Positions 17,715 through 26,245 of a DNA stretch of 64,000 nucleotides are shown piece by piece. How positions within the stretch are numbered: position 1 is the first letter of the stretch; each line of letters starts with the position of its first letter. Under the pieces are notes generated by a model. It saw only the letters and a list, made by a program, of their open reading frames with translations, was not told the origin of the DNA and made no database searches. The position numbers were made by a program, and so were the translations under genes. This DNA comes from G963556115 sp963667375 (GTDB lineage Bacteria > Planctomycetota > SZUA-567), in contig OY763323.1 in the NCBI GenBank assembly GCA_963667375.1, forward strand, positions 2,356,001 through 2,420,000, in the 5' to 3' direction.

Positions 17715-19214
17715 ATGTTGGAAAATCTAACAGCGGCTTTTGGGCTGATATTCAATTTTCAGTCGATAATAATCATTATTCTTGCCGCTTTCTTTGGACT
17801 GTTTGTCGGATCAATTCCGGGGCTGACTGCCACGATGGCGGTGGCTCTATTGATTCCGATTACTTTTTTTATGGAGCCGGGACCGGCTATCGCCGCTATT
17901 GTGGCGATGGAGGCGATGGCTATTTTTGCCGGTGATATACCGGGGGCTCTGGTAAGAATACCGGGAACTCCGTCATCGGCGGCGTATGTAAATGATGCCT
18001 ATGATTTTACCAAGCGGGGTAAGGCCGGGCTGGTGCTGACTGTTGATGTGCTGGTCGCAAGTATTGGTGGTCTTATAGGGGCTATAATTCTGATTGTGCT
18101 CGCACCGCAGCTGGCAGAGTTTGCACTGCTGTTTTCTACTTACGAATATTTCTGGCTGGCCTGTATCGGCCTGAGCTGTTCGGTAATTGTATCCAAGAGT
18201 TCTCTGACTAAAGGGATGATCTCGCTGCTTATCGGTTTGCTGATAACCCAGGTAGGGCTTAGCGAGACCTTTGGCTATCCACGTTATACCTTTGATATAA
18301 TCGACATGTACGGCGGCATTTCATTTATTCCGGTCATGATAGGAATGTTCGGCATATCAGAGATTATAAGAAATGTCACCGCCCGCAATAAGCAGCAGCG
18401 GCATGATATCAAGAGTGTAAAACTCCGAGGGCTGCTGGGTGAAGTTTTTCCTATTCTGAAGAAATATAAATTCAATATTTTCAGGTCTGGTCTGCTGGGA
18501 ACCCTAGTGGGTATTCTTCCCGGAGCGGGTGCTGATATTGCCGCCTGGATTGCCTATGCTGTAAGTAAGAAATCTTCAAAACATCCGGAGAAGTATGGTA
18601 CTGGTCATATTGAAGGTATTGTCGATGCCGGTACCGCGAATAATGCCGCACTTGGCGGCACCTGGATTCCGGCGCTGATCTTTGGAATTCCGGGAGATTC
18701 GATTACGGCGGTGGTTATCGGGGTACTTCTGATGAAGGGTATACGCCCCGGTCCCATGATTTTTGAGCAGACACCGGAAATTCTCTATACCATTTATATT
18801 GCATTTATACTCTCGAATATAATTCTTATACCACTGGGTATGATTGCAATCAAAACCTGTTCTCAGATTCTGCGTATTCCTAAAAATGCTCTGATGCCGA
18901 TCATTCTGATGTTCTGTCTTGTCGGTGCATTTGCAATAAATAATGCGATATTTGATGTCTGTCTGATGGTCTTCTGCGGAGTGCTTGCGTTCTTCATGGA
19001 GGATAATGACATACCGGTTGCGCCAGCTATTCTCGGTATTGTCCTCGGACGTATGCTTGAGGATAACTTTATGCAGTCGATGATCAAATCGGATTGGAAT
19101 TTTACCGCTTTCTTCTCAAGACCGGTAGCCTGCGGTCTGGGAATTCTGGCTATTCTTCTCTGGATGGTTCCACTGGTGCGAATTGCACTGGGCGGACTTC
19201 GCAAGAAGCAGTAG
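17715..19214 (+). CDS. tctA: tripartite tricarboxylate transporter large permease
   Basis: This is the 499-residue TctA-family channel subunit with about 11-12 membrane segments. Family motifs include GSIPGLTATMAVALLIPITF near residue 33, GTPSSAAYVND near 84 and the GILPGAGADIAAWIAY loop near 264. It acts with TctB and TctC as a sodium- or proton-driven, binding-protein-dependent carboxylate importer. It is translated from an ATG after AAGGGTGAG, 13 bases past tctB. Confidence 0.93.
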   Translation: MLENLTAAFGLIFNFQSIIIIILAAFFGLFVGSIPGLTATMAVALLIPITFFMEPGPAIAAIVAMEAMAIFAGDIPGALVRIPGTPSSAAYVNDAYDFTKRGKAGLVLTVDVLVASIGGLIGAIILIVLAPQLAEFALLFSTYEYFWLACIGLSCSVIVSKSSLTKGMISLLIGLLITQVGLSETFGYPRYTFDIIDMYGGISFIPVMIGMFGISEIIRNVTARNKQQRHDIKSVKLRGLLGEVFPILKKYKFNIFRSGLLGTLVGILPGAGADIAAWIAYAVSKKSSKHPEKYGTGHIEGIVDAGTANNAALGGTWIPALIFGIPGDSITAVVIGVLLMKGIRPGPMIFEQTPEILYTIYIAFILSNIILIPLGMIAIKTCSQILRIPKNALMPIILMFCLVGAFAINNAIFDVCLMVFCGVLAFFMEDNDIPVAPAILGIVLGRMLEDNFMQSMIKSDWNFTAFFSRPVACGLGILAILLWMVPLVRIALGGLRKKQ

Positions 19215-19275
19215 CCGGTGGGTAAACCGCGCGATTTTAACAGAGGGCGTGAGGTCACTCTGACAGATTTATGAA

Positions 19276-19929
19276 ATGGATAGAGATATGAGTGAGATAC
19301 AGGAAAAAATTCTTCGTGAACGGTTAATTGCTGTTGTTGTATTCAATGAGGAGAGCGAGGTCTCTCCGGTTATTGAATCTTTGCTGGAGGGCGGGATCAG
19401 TATCATTGAGCTTGCTTTACGCACCGAATATTCGATTGAAGCTGTGGCCAAGGTCATGAGTGAGTACCCTGAGATGACTGCCGGTATCGGAACGGTTATA
19501 ACTCCCGAACAGGTATTCAGAATCAAGGAGCTCGGAGTGCCGTTTGCAGTGGCGCCGGGGCTCAACCGCAAGGTGCTGGATGCTGCGGATAAAGTCGGGC
19601 TTGAGTTTTACCCCGGGATAACCACTCCGTCTGAAATTGAGTCAGCACTGGAGTATGGTAAGCGTATCATGAAGTATTTTACCGCTGAACCTTCAGGAGG
19701 TATGCCGTATCTCAAAAGTATCAATGCTCCATATGCGCATCTGGGAATAAAATATATCCCGCTTGGAGGCGTAAATACTGCAAACCTGAAGAGCTATCTG
19801 GATTCTGATATTATAGGTGCTGTCGGTGGTTCCTGGATAGCACCGCGCAAGCTGATAGCCGCCGGTGACTGGAAAACTATCAGAGAGCAGGCCGCGGAAG
19901 CGGTTGCGATCAAGAAATCCTGTGACTGA
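19276..19929 (+). CDS. eda: 2-dehydro-3-deoxyphosphogluconate (KDPG) aldolase
   Basis: This is a class I aldolase of 217 residues that splits KDPG into pyruvate and glyceraldehyde 3-phosphate. The Schiff-base Lys133 (MKYFTAE), Glu45 and Arg49 (IIELALRT) are all present, with GIGTVIT and the phosphate-binding LGGVNTANL segment. KHG aldolase activity is also possible. The ribosome site is weak; an alternative ATG lies four codons in. It follows tctA by 61 bases and precedes KDG kinase, giving a complete lower KDG pathway. Confidence 0.92.
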   Translation: MDRDMSEIQEKILRERLIAVVVFNEESEVSPVIESLLEGGISIIELALRTEYSIEAVAKVMSEYPEMTAGIGTVITPEQVFRIKELGVPFAVAPGLNRKVLDAADKVGLEFYPGITTPSEIESALEYGKRIMKYFTAEPSGGMPYLKSINAPYAHLGIKYIPLGGVNTANLKSYLDSDIIGAVGGSWIAPRKLIAAGDWKTIREQAAEAVAIKKSCD

Positions 19930-20177
19930 TTGTGCGCGTTGTTTTTAGCGAGAGCGGTACCAGCCTTTTTATCAAGTAAATTATGATATATTTCCTCAAA
20001 AGCAGTGGCGCGGTGACGTCACTGCCAGGGGATATTAGGGCTTTCGGGCCGGCAGAGTGGGAAGGCATTGTCTCAGGGCGCAGGTGCTTTTGCGAGTGAT
20101 TGAAGAATTTAAAGAACCGACTGGAAATAGAATGGCAATATTCTGCCGTATTCAGGCGGTATATACAGGAGAGTATT

Positions 20178-21272
20178 ATGAATAATGTAATTGTAACCTT
20201 TGGTGAGATTATGGGGCGTATTGATATGCCAGGAAAAAAGAAGCTTATTCAGACCCTACCTGGCGAGGTGTCATATAATTTTGCCGGAGCGGAAGCAAGT
20301 GTGGCGGTATCACTGAGCTATTTGGGGAAGAATACCCGGTATGTGACCTCTCTGCCGTCTCATGAACTGGGTGATGCCTGCATCAATAAACTGCGCGGAC
20401 TCGGTGTTGATACCGGATTTATTCATAGAGGTCCGGGTAGAATGGGCGTATATTATGTTGAAACCGGCGCCAATCAGCGTCCGAGCAAGGTCGTTTATGA
20501 CCGTGAGTATTCTGCAATAAGTATGGTTGATTTTGAGGCATTTGACTGGGATACAATTTTTAAAGATGCTACCTGGCTGCATACTACCGGGATTACAGCT
20601 GCTCTTTCACGGAAATCCGCTGAGAATACGCTCAAGGTTTGCCGGCTGGCCAAGGAGCGTGGGCTGAAGGTATCATGTGATCTGAACTTTCGCGCCAAAC
20701 TCTGGAACTTTGATCCGGAGTGTGATGCGAAGACTCTGGCGCAGCGAACAATGCCGGAGATCCTTGAGTATGTGGATGTACTTATCGGTAATGAAGAGGA
20801 TGCGGCGGTGGTGCTTGATATTCATGCTGAGGGTACAGATATCCAGAGCGGAGTTATTTCGTCGGAGGGTTATGTCAGTGTTGCCCGGCAGATCGTTGAG
20901 CGCTTCCCAGATATGCAGAAAGTTGCAATAACCTTGCGTGAAAGTATATCTGCGACACATAATAACTGGGGCGGGATGCTTTATGATAAGGCAGAGGATA
21001 AAGCCTGCTTTGGCCCGGTAGCGGCCGATGGGAGTTATGATCCTTATGCAATATATAATATTGTTGACCGGGTTGGAGGTGGTGATTCATTTGCTGCAGG
21101 TCTGGTATATGCTCTGAATTCTGCGGAATACGCCGCAACCGACCGCGCGATCCGTTTTGCCGCTGCCGCCTCCTGTCTCTGCCACAGTATCAGCGGGGAC
21201 TTTAATTACTCCTCGCTGGCGGAAGTTGAACGCCTGCTGCAAGGTGATCGTTCCGGACGGGTACAGCGTTAG
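20178..21272 (+). CDS. kdgK: 2-dehydro-3-deoxygluconokinase (PfkB-family kinase)
   Basis: This is a ribokinase/PfkB-family sugar kinase of 364 residues. The N-terminus VTFGEIMGRI and the catalytic GGGDSFAAGL near residue 300 (Asp base) are typical, and PGEVSYNFAGAEASVAVSLS matches the KDG-kinase substrate loop. It makes KDPG from 2-keto-3-deoxygluconate for the upstream aldolase. The ATG at 20178 follows CAGGAGAG; a longer in-frame start 26 codons upstream has no ribosome site. A 248-base gap with a short GCAGTG/CACTGC stem separates it from eda. A terminator follows. Confidence 0.85.
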   Translation: MNNVIVTFGEIMGRIDMPGKKKLIQTLPGEVSYNFAGAEASVAVSLSYLGKNTRYVTSLPSHELGDACINKLRGLGVDTGFIHRGPGRMGVYYVETGANQRPSKVVYDREYSAISMVDFEAFDWDTIFKDATWLHTTGITAALSRKSAENTLKVCRLAKERGLKVSCDLNFRAKLWNFDPECDAKTLAQRTMPEILEYVDVLIGNEEDAAVVLDIHAEGTDIQSGVISSEGYVSVARQIVERFPDMQKVAITLRESISATHNNWGGMLYDKAEDKACFGPVAADGSYDPYAIYNIVDRVGGGDSFAAGLVYALNSAEYAATDRAIRFAAAASCLCHSISGDFNYSSLAEVERLLQGDRSGRVQR

Positions 21273-21305
21273 GATATAATAACGGATGTTTTTAACATTA
21301 GATTT

Positions 21306-21341
21306 GAGGATAGGCACTTATCGTGCGTATCCTCTTTTTTT
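21306..21341 (+). terminator. rho-independent terminator after kdgK
   Basis: The stem GAGGATA...TATCCTC with an inner GCAC/GTGC stem is followed by seven Ts. It closes the IclR-tct-eda-kdgK unit. Confidence 0.85.
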
Positions 21342-21411
21342 ATAAAAGGATTTGAGTAAATGTTATGTATCCTATAGAATGAATAACGGTACCTGGCATA
21401 AGGAGTGTTGT

Positions 21412-22761
21412 ATGGATATTACAACTGAGGTCATACTTGAGAGTATCTCTGATGGCGTATTCACCGTTGATAAAGAGTGGCGGATTACGTCAATCAACCG
21501 TTCGGCGCAGGAGATAACCGGTATAACCAGCGATGAGGCTCTGGGCAAACTCTGTTCTGAGGTTTTTCGCTCAAGCTTATGCGGGAGCGGCTGTCCGCTG
21601 CGCACAACCATGGAGACCGGGAAGTCGGTTATTGGAGTCTCGGCATATTTTATCAGCGCTGAAGGCGAAAAGATTCCGATCAGTATCTCGGCGGCAGTGC
21701 TTCGTGATGAGCAGGGAAATATCGTGGGCGGGGTGGAGAGTTTCCGCGATCTTTCCGAGGTAGTTGCTCTTTATCAGGAGTTGTCCGGGCAGCAGATGCT
21801 GGGAGATCTGGTAAGTAACAGTGCCAAAATGAAGCGGCTGTTTGAGATAATACCGGCGGTGGCTCAGAGCCGAAGTACGGTTCTTATTCAGGGGGAGACC
21901 GGTACCGGTAAAGAGGTGTTGGCCAGAACCATTCACCAGCAGAGTCCGCAGGCGGACTATCCGTTCGTGGCGATAAATTGTGGCGCGTTACCGGATTCAC
22001 TTCTGGAATCAGAACTTTTTGGTTATAAAGCAGGTGCCTTTACCGGGGCGGTGAAGGATAAACCCGGACGCTTTGCGCTGGCAAAGGGCGGAACGCTCTT
22101 TCTGGATGAGATCGGCGAGATAAGTCAGGCAATGCAGGTGCGGTTGCTGCGTGTTCTGCAGGAAAGGGTTTATGAACCGCTGGGCGGCATTGAATCAGAG
22201 GAGGCGGAGGTCAGAATAATTGCTGCGACTCATCGCGATCTGAAGAAAATGGTTGCGAGTGGAGAGTTTCGCGAGGATCTTTATTACCGTATAAATGTCG
22301 CTCGTCTGGAGTTGCCTACTCTTGCTGAACGTAAGGAGGATATCCCGCTGCTGGTTGAGAGGTTTATCGATAAATTTAATCTTATTCAGCGTAAGAATGT
22401 ACAGGGGATAGAGGTTGAAGCACTGTCACTCCTTGTCGCTTATAACTGGCCGGGAAATATCCGTGAACTTGAGAATGTGATTGAGCGGGCGTTTATTCTC
22501 TGTGATACCCCGCTTATCGGCAATAGGCATCTGCCGGAAGAGTTGCGGGCGCGCAGCGGTGGAATCAGCAGTATTCAAACTCCTTCCTTATCGCCAGCGG
22601 TTGATATTATAGAAAAACAGCGAATTCTTGAAGCGTTGGAGAATAACAACTATAACCGTCTGGCTGCGGCTGCTGAACTTGGTATTCATAAATCTACATT
22701 TTTCAGAAAAATAAAGAAATTTGGAATTGAGCTTCCCCGTAAGGATGGCAGATCCGGCTGA
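21412..22761 (+). CDS. sigma-54-dependent PAS-domain activator
   Basis: This is an enhancer-binding protein of 449 residues. It has an N-terminal PAS domain (about 1-115) and an AAA+ domain with Walker A GETGTGKE (161-168), the sigma-54 contact motif GAFTGA (208-213) and Walker B LFLDE. A Fis-type helix-turn-helix (LAAAAELGIHKSTFF) is at the C-terminus. The PAS domain carries Cys48, Cys57 and Cys61 in a CGSGCPLR context, suggesting a redox or Fe-S sensor. The ATG at 21412 follows AAGGAG. It is followed by a terminator and then a sigma-54 promoter for the NifX/Mrp genes, its likely target. Confidence 0.92.
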   Translation: MDITTEVILESISDGVFTVDKEWRITSINRSAQEITGITSDEALGKLCSEVFRSSLCGSGCPLRTTMETGKSVIGVSAYFISAEGEKIPISISAAVLRDEQGNIVGGVESFRDLSEVVALYQELSGQQMLGDLVSNSAKMKRLFEIIPAVAQSRSTVLIQGETGTGKEVLARTIHQQSPQADYPFVAINCGALPDSLLESELFGYKAGAFTGAVKDKPGRFALAKGGTLFLDEIGEISQAMQVRLLRVLQERVYEPLGGIESEEAEVRIIAATHRDLKKMVASGEFREDLYYRINVARLELPTLAERKEDIPLLVERFIDKFNLIQRKNVQGIEVEALSLLVAYNWPGNIRELENVIERAFILCDTPLIGNRHLPEELRARSGGISSIQTPSLSPAVDIIEKQRILEALENNNYNRLAAAAELGIHKSTFFRKIKKFGIELPRKDGRSG

Positions 22762-22809
22762 AACATCTTGAGTCGCTACAGGGTAGCAGTGAAGATACTG
22801 AAAATAAGT

Positions 22810-22846
22810 TATAGAGTCGCATATTTGCGACTCTATATGTTTTTTG
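22810..22846 (+). terminator. rho-independent terminator / long palindrome
   Basis: A perfect 12-bp stem (TATAGAGTCGCA with its complement) with a 4-base loop is followed by TGTTTTTT. It ends the activator gene. The same palindrome lies about 80 bases before a sigma-54 promoter and shares GAGTCGC with 22779, so it could also serve as an activator site. Confidence 0.8.
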
Positions 22847-22917
22847 GGTGAAATAATAAATTTAGTAACTATCTATTGTATAATATGTTATATCGTTTGT
22901 GGTCGTTATTTGAAAAG

Positions 22918-22933
22918 TGGAACATTGATTGCA
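22918..22933 (+). promoter_or_regulatory. sigma-54 (-24/-12) promoter
   Basis: TGGAAC-N5-TTGCA matches the consensus TGGCAC-N5-TTGCW with one mismatch and exact GG/GC spacing. It lies 52 bases before the first NifX-like gene and directly after the gene for a sigma-54 activator. Confidence 0.8.
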
Positions 22934-22985
22934 TGTTTTCACTTCAGGCAGTACTGTGTGAGACTTTTTGTATAAGGAGAGACTG

Positions 22986-23540
22986 ATGGCGGGAATTATT
23001 GTCGCTTTCTCGGTTTTGGAGCAGCGGATAGCACCGGTATTCGATACTTCCAGTGAAATTCTGGTAATAGAGAGTGTTGGTAAAGAGGTGATAAAAGCTG
23101 AGCGACTGGCTTTGACTCAGAATAATGTCTTTGAGTTGCTTGAAAGATTATCGGAGCTCAAGCTGCAACAGCTGGTGTGTGGGGCGATCTCCAGAGCACT
23201 GCAAGGTTTTATTGAGCAGAAAGGTATCAGGGTAATACCTTTCGTTGCCGGTGAACTGGACACTATAAAGAACGCCTGGATTAATAATCAGCTTGATAAG
23301 GAAGAATATATCATGCCCGGGTGCTGCGGCAGAAGACTGCGGGGTGGACATGGCAGGGCTGCGGAGGCCGGAAGATCACGTGGGTGCAGCATGCCGGGAA
23401 AGCATGCCGGATTTGGTCGAGGCTGCGGGCTGGGAGCAGGAATAACTCAACAGGTAAAGGGAATGGGACTAGGTTTTGGCCGCGGGCTTGGAAGGATTTC
23501 GGAAACTGAAGCAGGCGGCACTGATAACGGAAATCAGTAG
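22986..23540 (+). CDS. NifX/NifB-type cluster-binding protein with Gly/Arg/Cys-rich tail
   Basis: Residues 1-105 form a dinitrogenase FeMo-cofactor-type fold (NifB/NifX C-terminal family), starting MAGIIVAFSVLEQRIAPVFDTSSEILVIE. A tail of about 75 residues follows, rich in Gly, Arg and Cys (GCCGRRLRGGHG, FGRGCGLGAG), of the sort seen in small metal-cluster proteins. The ATG at 22986 follows AAGGAGA. It is the first gene after the sigma-54 promoter. Without nif structural genes nearby, a role in carrying or inserting an Fe-S or other metal cluster is inferred. Confidence 0.8.
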   Translation: MAGIIVAFSVLEQRIAPVFDTSSEILVIESVGKEVIKAERLALTQNNVFELLERLSELKLQQLVCGAISRALQGFIEQKGIRVIPFVAGELDTIKNAWINNQLDKEEYIMPGCCGRRLRGGHGRAAEAGRSRGCSMPGKHAGFGRGCGLGAGITQQVKGMGLGFGRGLGRISETEAGGTDNGNQ

Positions 23541-23572
23541 TTTTAAGATAACTATTATATAAAGGATAAATT

Positions 23573-23935
23573 ATGAAGATAGCGATAACAAGTACCGGCG
23601 CAACACTGGATGCAACAGTAGATTCTCGTTTTGGGCGTGCGGCCATGTTTGTGCTTTATGATCTGGATAATGACAGTTTTGAGGTAGTTGATAATATTCA
23701 GAATCTTAATGCGGCTCAGGGCGCGGGAATTCAGGCGGCACAGAATGTCTTTAATATGGGTGCCGGTGCGCTTATCACCGGGCATTGCGGTCCCAAAGCT
23801 TATGCCGCGCTGAATGCAGCCGGTGTAAAGATTTATGCCGGGGCTGATGGGAGTGTAGAATCTATGCTGGCTAAGTACCGAGCCGGTGAACTTGCGGAAA
23901 GCAACGAGGCGGATGTGGAAGGTCATTGGGTATAG
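23573..23935 (+). CDS. NifX/NifB-type cluster-binding domain protein
   Basis: This is a 120-residue stand-alone member of the NifB/NifX C-terminal family. It starts MKIAITSTGATLDATVDSRFGRAAMF in the classic pattern, with GAGIQAAQ and ALITGHCGPKA near the middle. Related proteins in anaerobes lie next to Mrp-type ATPases, as here (22 bases to the next gene). Probably a small cytoplasmic metal-cluster carrier; no nitrogenase genes are in the window. Confidence 0.85.
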   Translation: MKIAITSTGATLDATVDSRFGRAAMFVLYDLDNDSFEVVDNIQNLNAAQGAGIQAAQNVFNMGAGALITGHCGPKAYAALNAAGVKIYAGADGSVESMLAKYRAGELAESNEADVEGHWV

Positions 23936-23957
23936 TGAGTAACGAGAGGACAGTATA

Positions 23958-24806
23958 ATGAAGATTGCAATCGCCTCAGGTAAGGGCGGAACCGGCAAGA
24001 CTACACTCTCAGTGAATATGGCGCTGGCTATCGGCAGGCCGCTGACCTTGCTTGATTGTGATGTGGAAGAGCCGAATAGCAGGTTGTTTCTGGAGACACA
24101 GCAGCTATCGGAAGAGGTTGTCAACACTCTGATCCCGGAGATTGATGGAAGTATCTGCAATGGCTGTGGTGAATGTGCCAGATTCTGTCAGTTCAATGCG
24201 ATAGTCAGTTTCGGGACCAAACCGCTGGTCTTTGCGGAGATGTGTCATGGTTGCGGAGGCTGCGCCAAAGTTTGTCCGCAACAGGCGATAAAAGAGGTCA
24301 AGAACCGTATAGGAGCAATAACCACCTATAAAACCGGGGATGTAACTCTACATCAGGGGTGTATTGATGTTGGTGTTTCCATGGCACCGCCGATGATACG
24401 GGAACTGAAAAAGAAGATGTCAGAGAGTGAACTGGTAATTTTGGATGCTCCTCCGGGAACAACCTGTCCGGTGGTGGCGACTTTGAGTGAGGTGGACTAT
24501 GTGTTGCTGATTACCGAGCCTACGCCGTTTGGATTGAATGATCTGATTCTGGCTGTGGCGATGGTAAGGGAGCTTGGACTGCCGTTCGGGGTGGTTATTA
24601 ATCGTGTTGGAGTGGGAGACGACAGGGTTCACCGGTATTGTGCGGAAGAGAAGATTCCGGTGCTGCTGGAGATAGCGAATGACCGGGCAGTAGCGGAAGC
24701 ATATTCCCGTGGTGAATCTCTGGTGGATAATGTTCCTGGATATCGCGAAATTTTCGCGGGAGTACTGCCGCGAATCGAGGAAGAATATAAGAGGTGGAAG
24801 CAATGA
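23958..24806 (+). CDS. Mrp/MinD-type ATPase with ferredoxin insert
   Basis: This 282-residue P-loop NTPase has the deviant Walker A SGKGGTGKTT at its start. Two 4Fe-4S motifs are inserted near residues 63-105 (CNGCGECARFC and CHGCGGCAKVC), followed by LDAPPGTTCPVV. Such ATPases bind or transfer Fe-S clusters. Its stop overlaps the next gene's start (ATGA), so the two ATPases are translated together and probably form a heterodimer. Confidence 0.88.
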   Translation: MKIAIASGKGGTGKTTLSVNMALAIGRPLTLLDCDVEEPNSRLFLETQQLSEEVVNTLIPEIDGSICNGCGECARFCQFNAIVSFGTKPLVFAEMCHGCGGCAKVCPQQAIKEVKNRIGAITTYKTGDVTLHQGCIDVGVSMAPPMIRELKKKMSESELVILDAPPGTTCPVVATLSEVDYVLLITEPTPFGLNDLILAVAMVRELGLPFGVVINRVGVGDDRVHRYCAEEKIPVLLEIANDRAVAEAYSRGESLVDNVPGYREIFAGVLPRIEEEYKRWKQ

Positions 24807-25666
24807 AGGAGCTTGTAGTTATCAGTGGTAAAGGCGGAACAGGTAAGACCAGTATCACCGCTTCCATTGCGGTATTGGCAGGAAAGGCGGTTATAGCTGA
24901 CTGTGATGTTGACGCTGCAGATCTGCATCTTATCCTTGAACCGCAGGTTCAGCAGCATGAGCAGTTCTTCAGTGGTAAGCTGGCGCGTATTGATAGCGCC
25001 AGGTGCACATCATGCGGTCTTTGTGCCGAGTATTGCCGGTTTACTGCTATTGTTTCAGAGGCAGGCGGCTATCGAGTAGACCCTAATAACTGTGAGGGCT
25101 GTGGTGTCTGCGTAAGATTCTGTCCGGTCCAGGCTATTGCCTTTGAAGAACGGCATTGCGGTGAATGGATGATCTCTGACACCAGATGTGGTGGTATGGT
25201 ACATGCAAAACTCGGTGTCGCGGCTGAGAATTCCGGAAAGCTGGTATCCATGGTGCGCAGAAATGCGCAGCAGATAGCCGAGCAGACTGGAGCTTCGCTG
25301 ATCATTGTTGACGGCCCTCCGGGAATCGGCTGTCCGGTTATTGCGTCGGTGACGGGAGCCAGCAGGGTGCTTATTGTAACGGAGCCAACGGTCTCGGGGG
25401 CACATGATATGCAGCGGGTGCTCAAGCTTACCCGGCACTTTGATATTCCTGCGCTGGTCTGTATTAATAAATGGGATCTTAATCCGCAGCTGACGGAGGA
25501 GATTGAAGCGACTGCGGAAAGCGCTGGTGCTACCGTTGTCGGCAGGGTGCGTTATGATGCGCTGGTGAGTCAGGCTCAGATTGAGCATAAGGCGGTTGTT
25601 GAGACAAGTGCCGAATCTGCAGAAGATATAAGAAACATCTGGAAACGAATAGAAAATGAACTATAA
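24803..25666 (+). CDS. Mrp/MinD-type ATPase with ferredoxin insert
   Basis: This is the partner of the preceding ATPase, 287 residues. It has SGKGGTGKTS at the N-terminus, two 4Fe-4S motifs (CTSCGLCAEYC and CEGCGVCVRFC) and VDGPPGIGCPVIASV. The ATG at 24803 is within the ATGA overlap and has GAGGTGGAAG upstream. The order NifX-NifX-ATPase-ATPase-NifX is a conserved anaerobe arrangement in my recollection. The precise cluster cargo is unknown. Confidence 0.88.
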   Translation: MKELVVISGKGGTGKTSITASIAVLAGKAVIADCDVDAADLHLILEPQVQQHEQFFSGKLARIDSARCTSCGLCAEYCRFTAIVSEAGGYRVDPNNCEGCGVCVRFCPVQAIAFEERHCGEWMISDTRCGGMVHAKLGVAAENSGKLVSMVRRNAQQIAEQTGASLIIVDGPPGIGCPVIASVTGASRVLIVTEPTVSGAHDMQRVLKLTRHFDIPALVCINKWDLNPQLTEEIEATAESAGATVVGRVRYDALVSQAQIEHKAVVETSAESAEDIRNIWKRIENEL

Positions 25667-25725
25667 TAGGTTTAAGCTATTTTGTGTATATGATTATAAT
25701 TTAAAAATTAATAACAGGAGAAAAT

Positions 25726-26064
25726 ATGAAGATTGCAATTCCTTTAGCTGAAGGTAAATTATCGATGCACTTTGGTCATTGTGCACAGTTTGCTATTGTT
25801 GATTTTGATGAGGCTGCAAAGAGTATCAGAGGTAAGGATATTGTTGATGCGCCGCCACATGAACCTGGTCTTTTGCCAAAATGGCTGGGTGAAATGGGTG
25901 TAGGTCAGATTATAGCCGGTGGAATGGGGCAGCGAGCACAGTCTCTGTTTCAGGCGCAGGGTATAAATGTGATTGTCGGTGCACCTGCCAATACCCCTGA
26001 AGAACTGGTTGCCTCATGGTCAGGCGGTACTCTGGTTTCAGGTGCCAATATGTGTGACCATTAA
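25726..26064 (+). CDS. NifX/NifB-type cluster-binding domain protein
   Basis: This is the third NifX-like protein of the operon, 112 residues. It starts MKIAIPLAEGKLSMHFGHCAQFAIVDFD and has IIAGGMGQRAQSLFQAQGINV. The MHFGHC segment gives His and Cys ligands that are common in this subfamily. An AGGAG ribosome site precedes it. It lies 59 bases after the second ATPase and is the last gene before a strong terminator. Confidence 0.87.
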   Translation: MKIAIPLAEGKLSMHFGHCAQFAIVDFDEAAKSIRGKDIVDAPPHEPGLLPKWLGEMGVGQIIAGGMGQRAQSLFQAQGINVIVGAPANTPEELVASWSGGTLVSGANMCDH

Positions 26065-26127
26065 TAACAGCAGGTCATAGCCTGAGGTCTCAGGTGTCTT
26101 TGTGTTAAGAATAAAAATAGTTTATTT

Positions 26128-26158
26128 CCGGCTGCCGATCTACGGCAGCCGGTTTTTT
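26128..26158 (+). terminator. rho-independent terminator after the NifX/Mrp operon
   Basis: A perfect 10-bp GC-rich stem (CCGGCTGCCG with CGGCAGCCGG) and a 5-base loop are followed by six Ts. Confidence 0.92.
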
Positions 26159-26245
26159 AATACTAATCTAATAATAATTTTTACTGGTTATATGTTATTA
26201 TTATTTAACACGAGTAATTTGATTCTTATTTGCAGGGGAGGCATT

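Noticed and set aside
20002..20025. Terminator between eda and kdgK
   Set aside because: The 6-bp GCAGTG/CACTGC stem has no T-tract, and the genes look like one pathway; left as an unassigned stem.
25055..25588. 177-codon reverse-strand open frame
   Set aside because: It is antisense to the second Mrp-type ATPase, which has clear Fe-S and P-loop motifs.
23573..26064. Nitrogen-fixation gene cluster
   Set aside because: NifX-like domains and Mrp-type ATPases occur widely in anaerobes; no nifHDK, nifE, nifN or full nifB is present.
26102..26245. 48-codon N-terminal extension of the PiT permease
   Set aside because: It would be translated through the perfect terminator at 26128-26158, and a strong ribosome site precedes the ATG at 26246.
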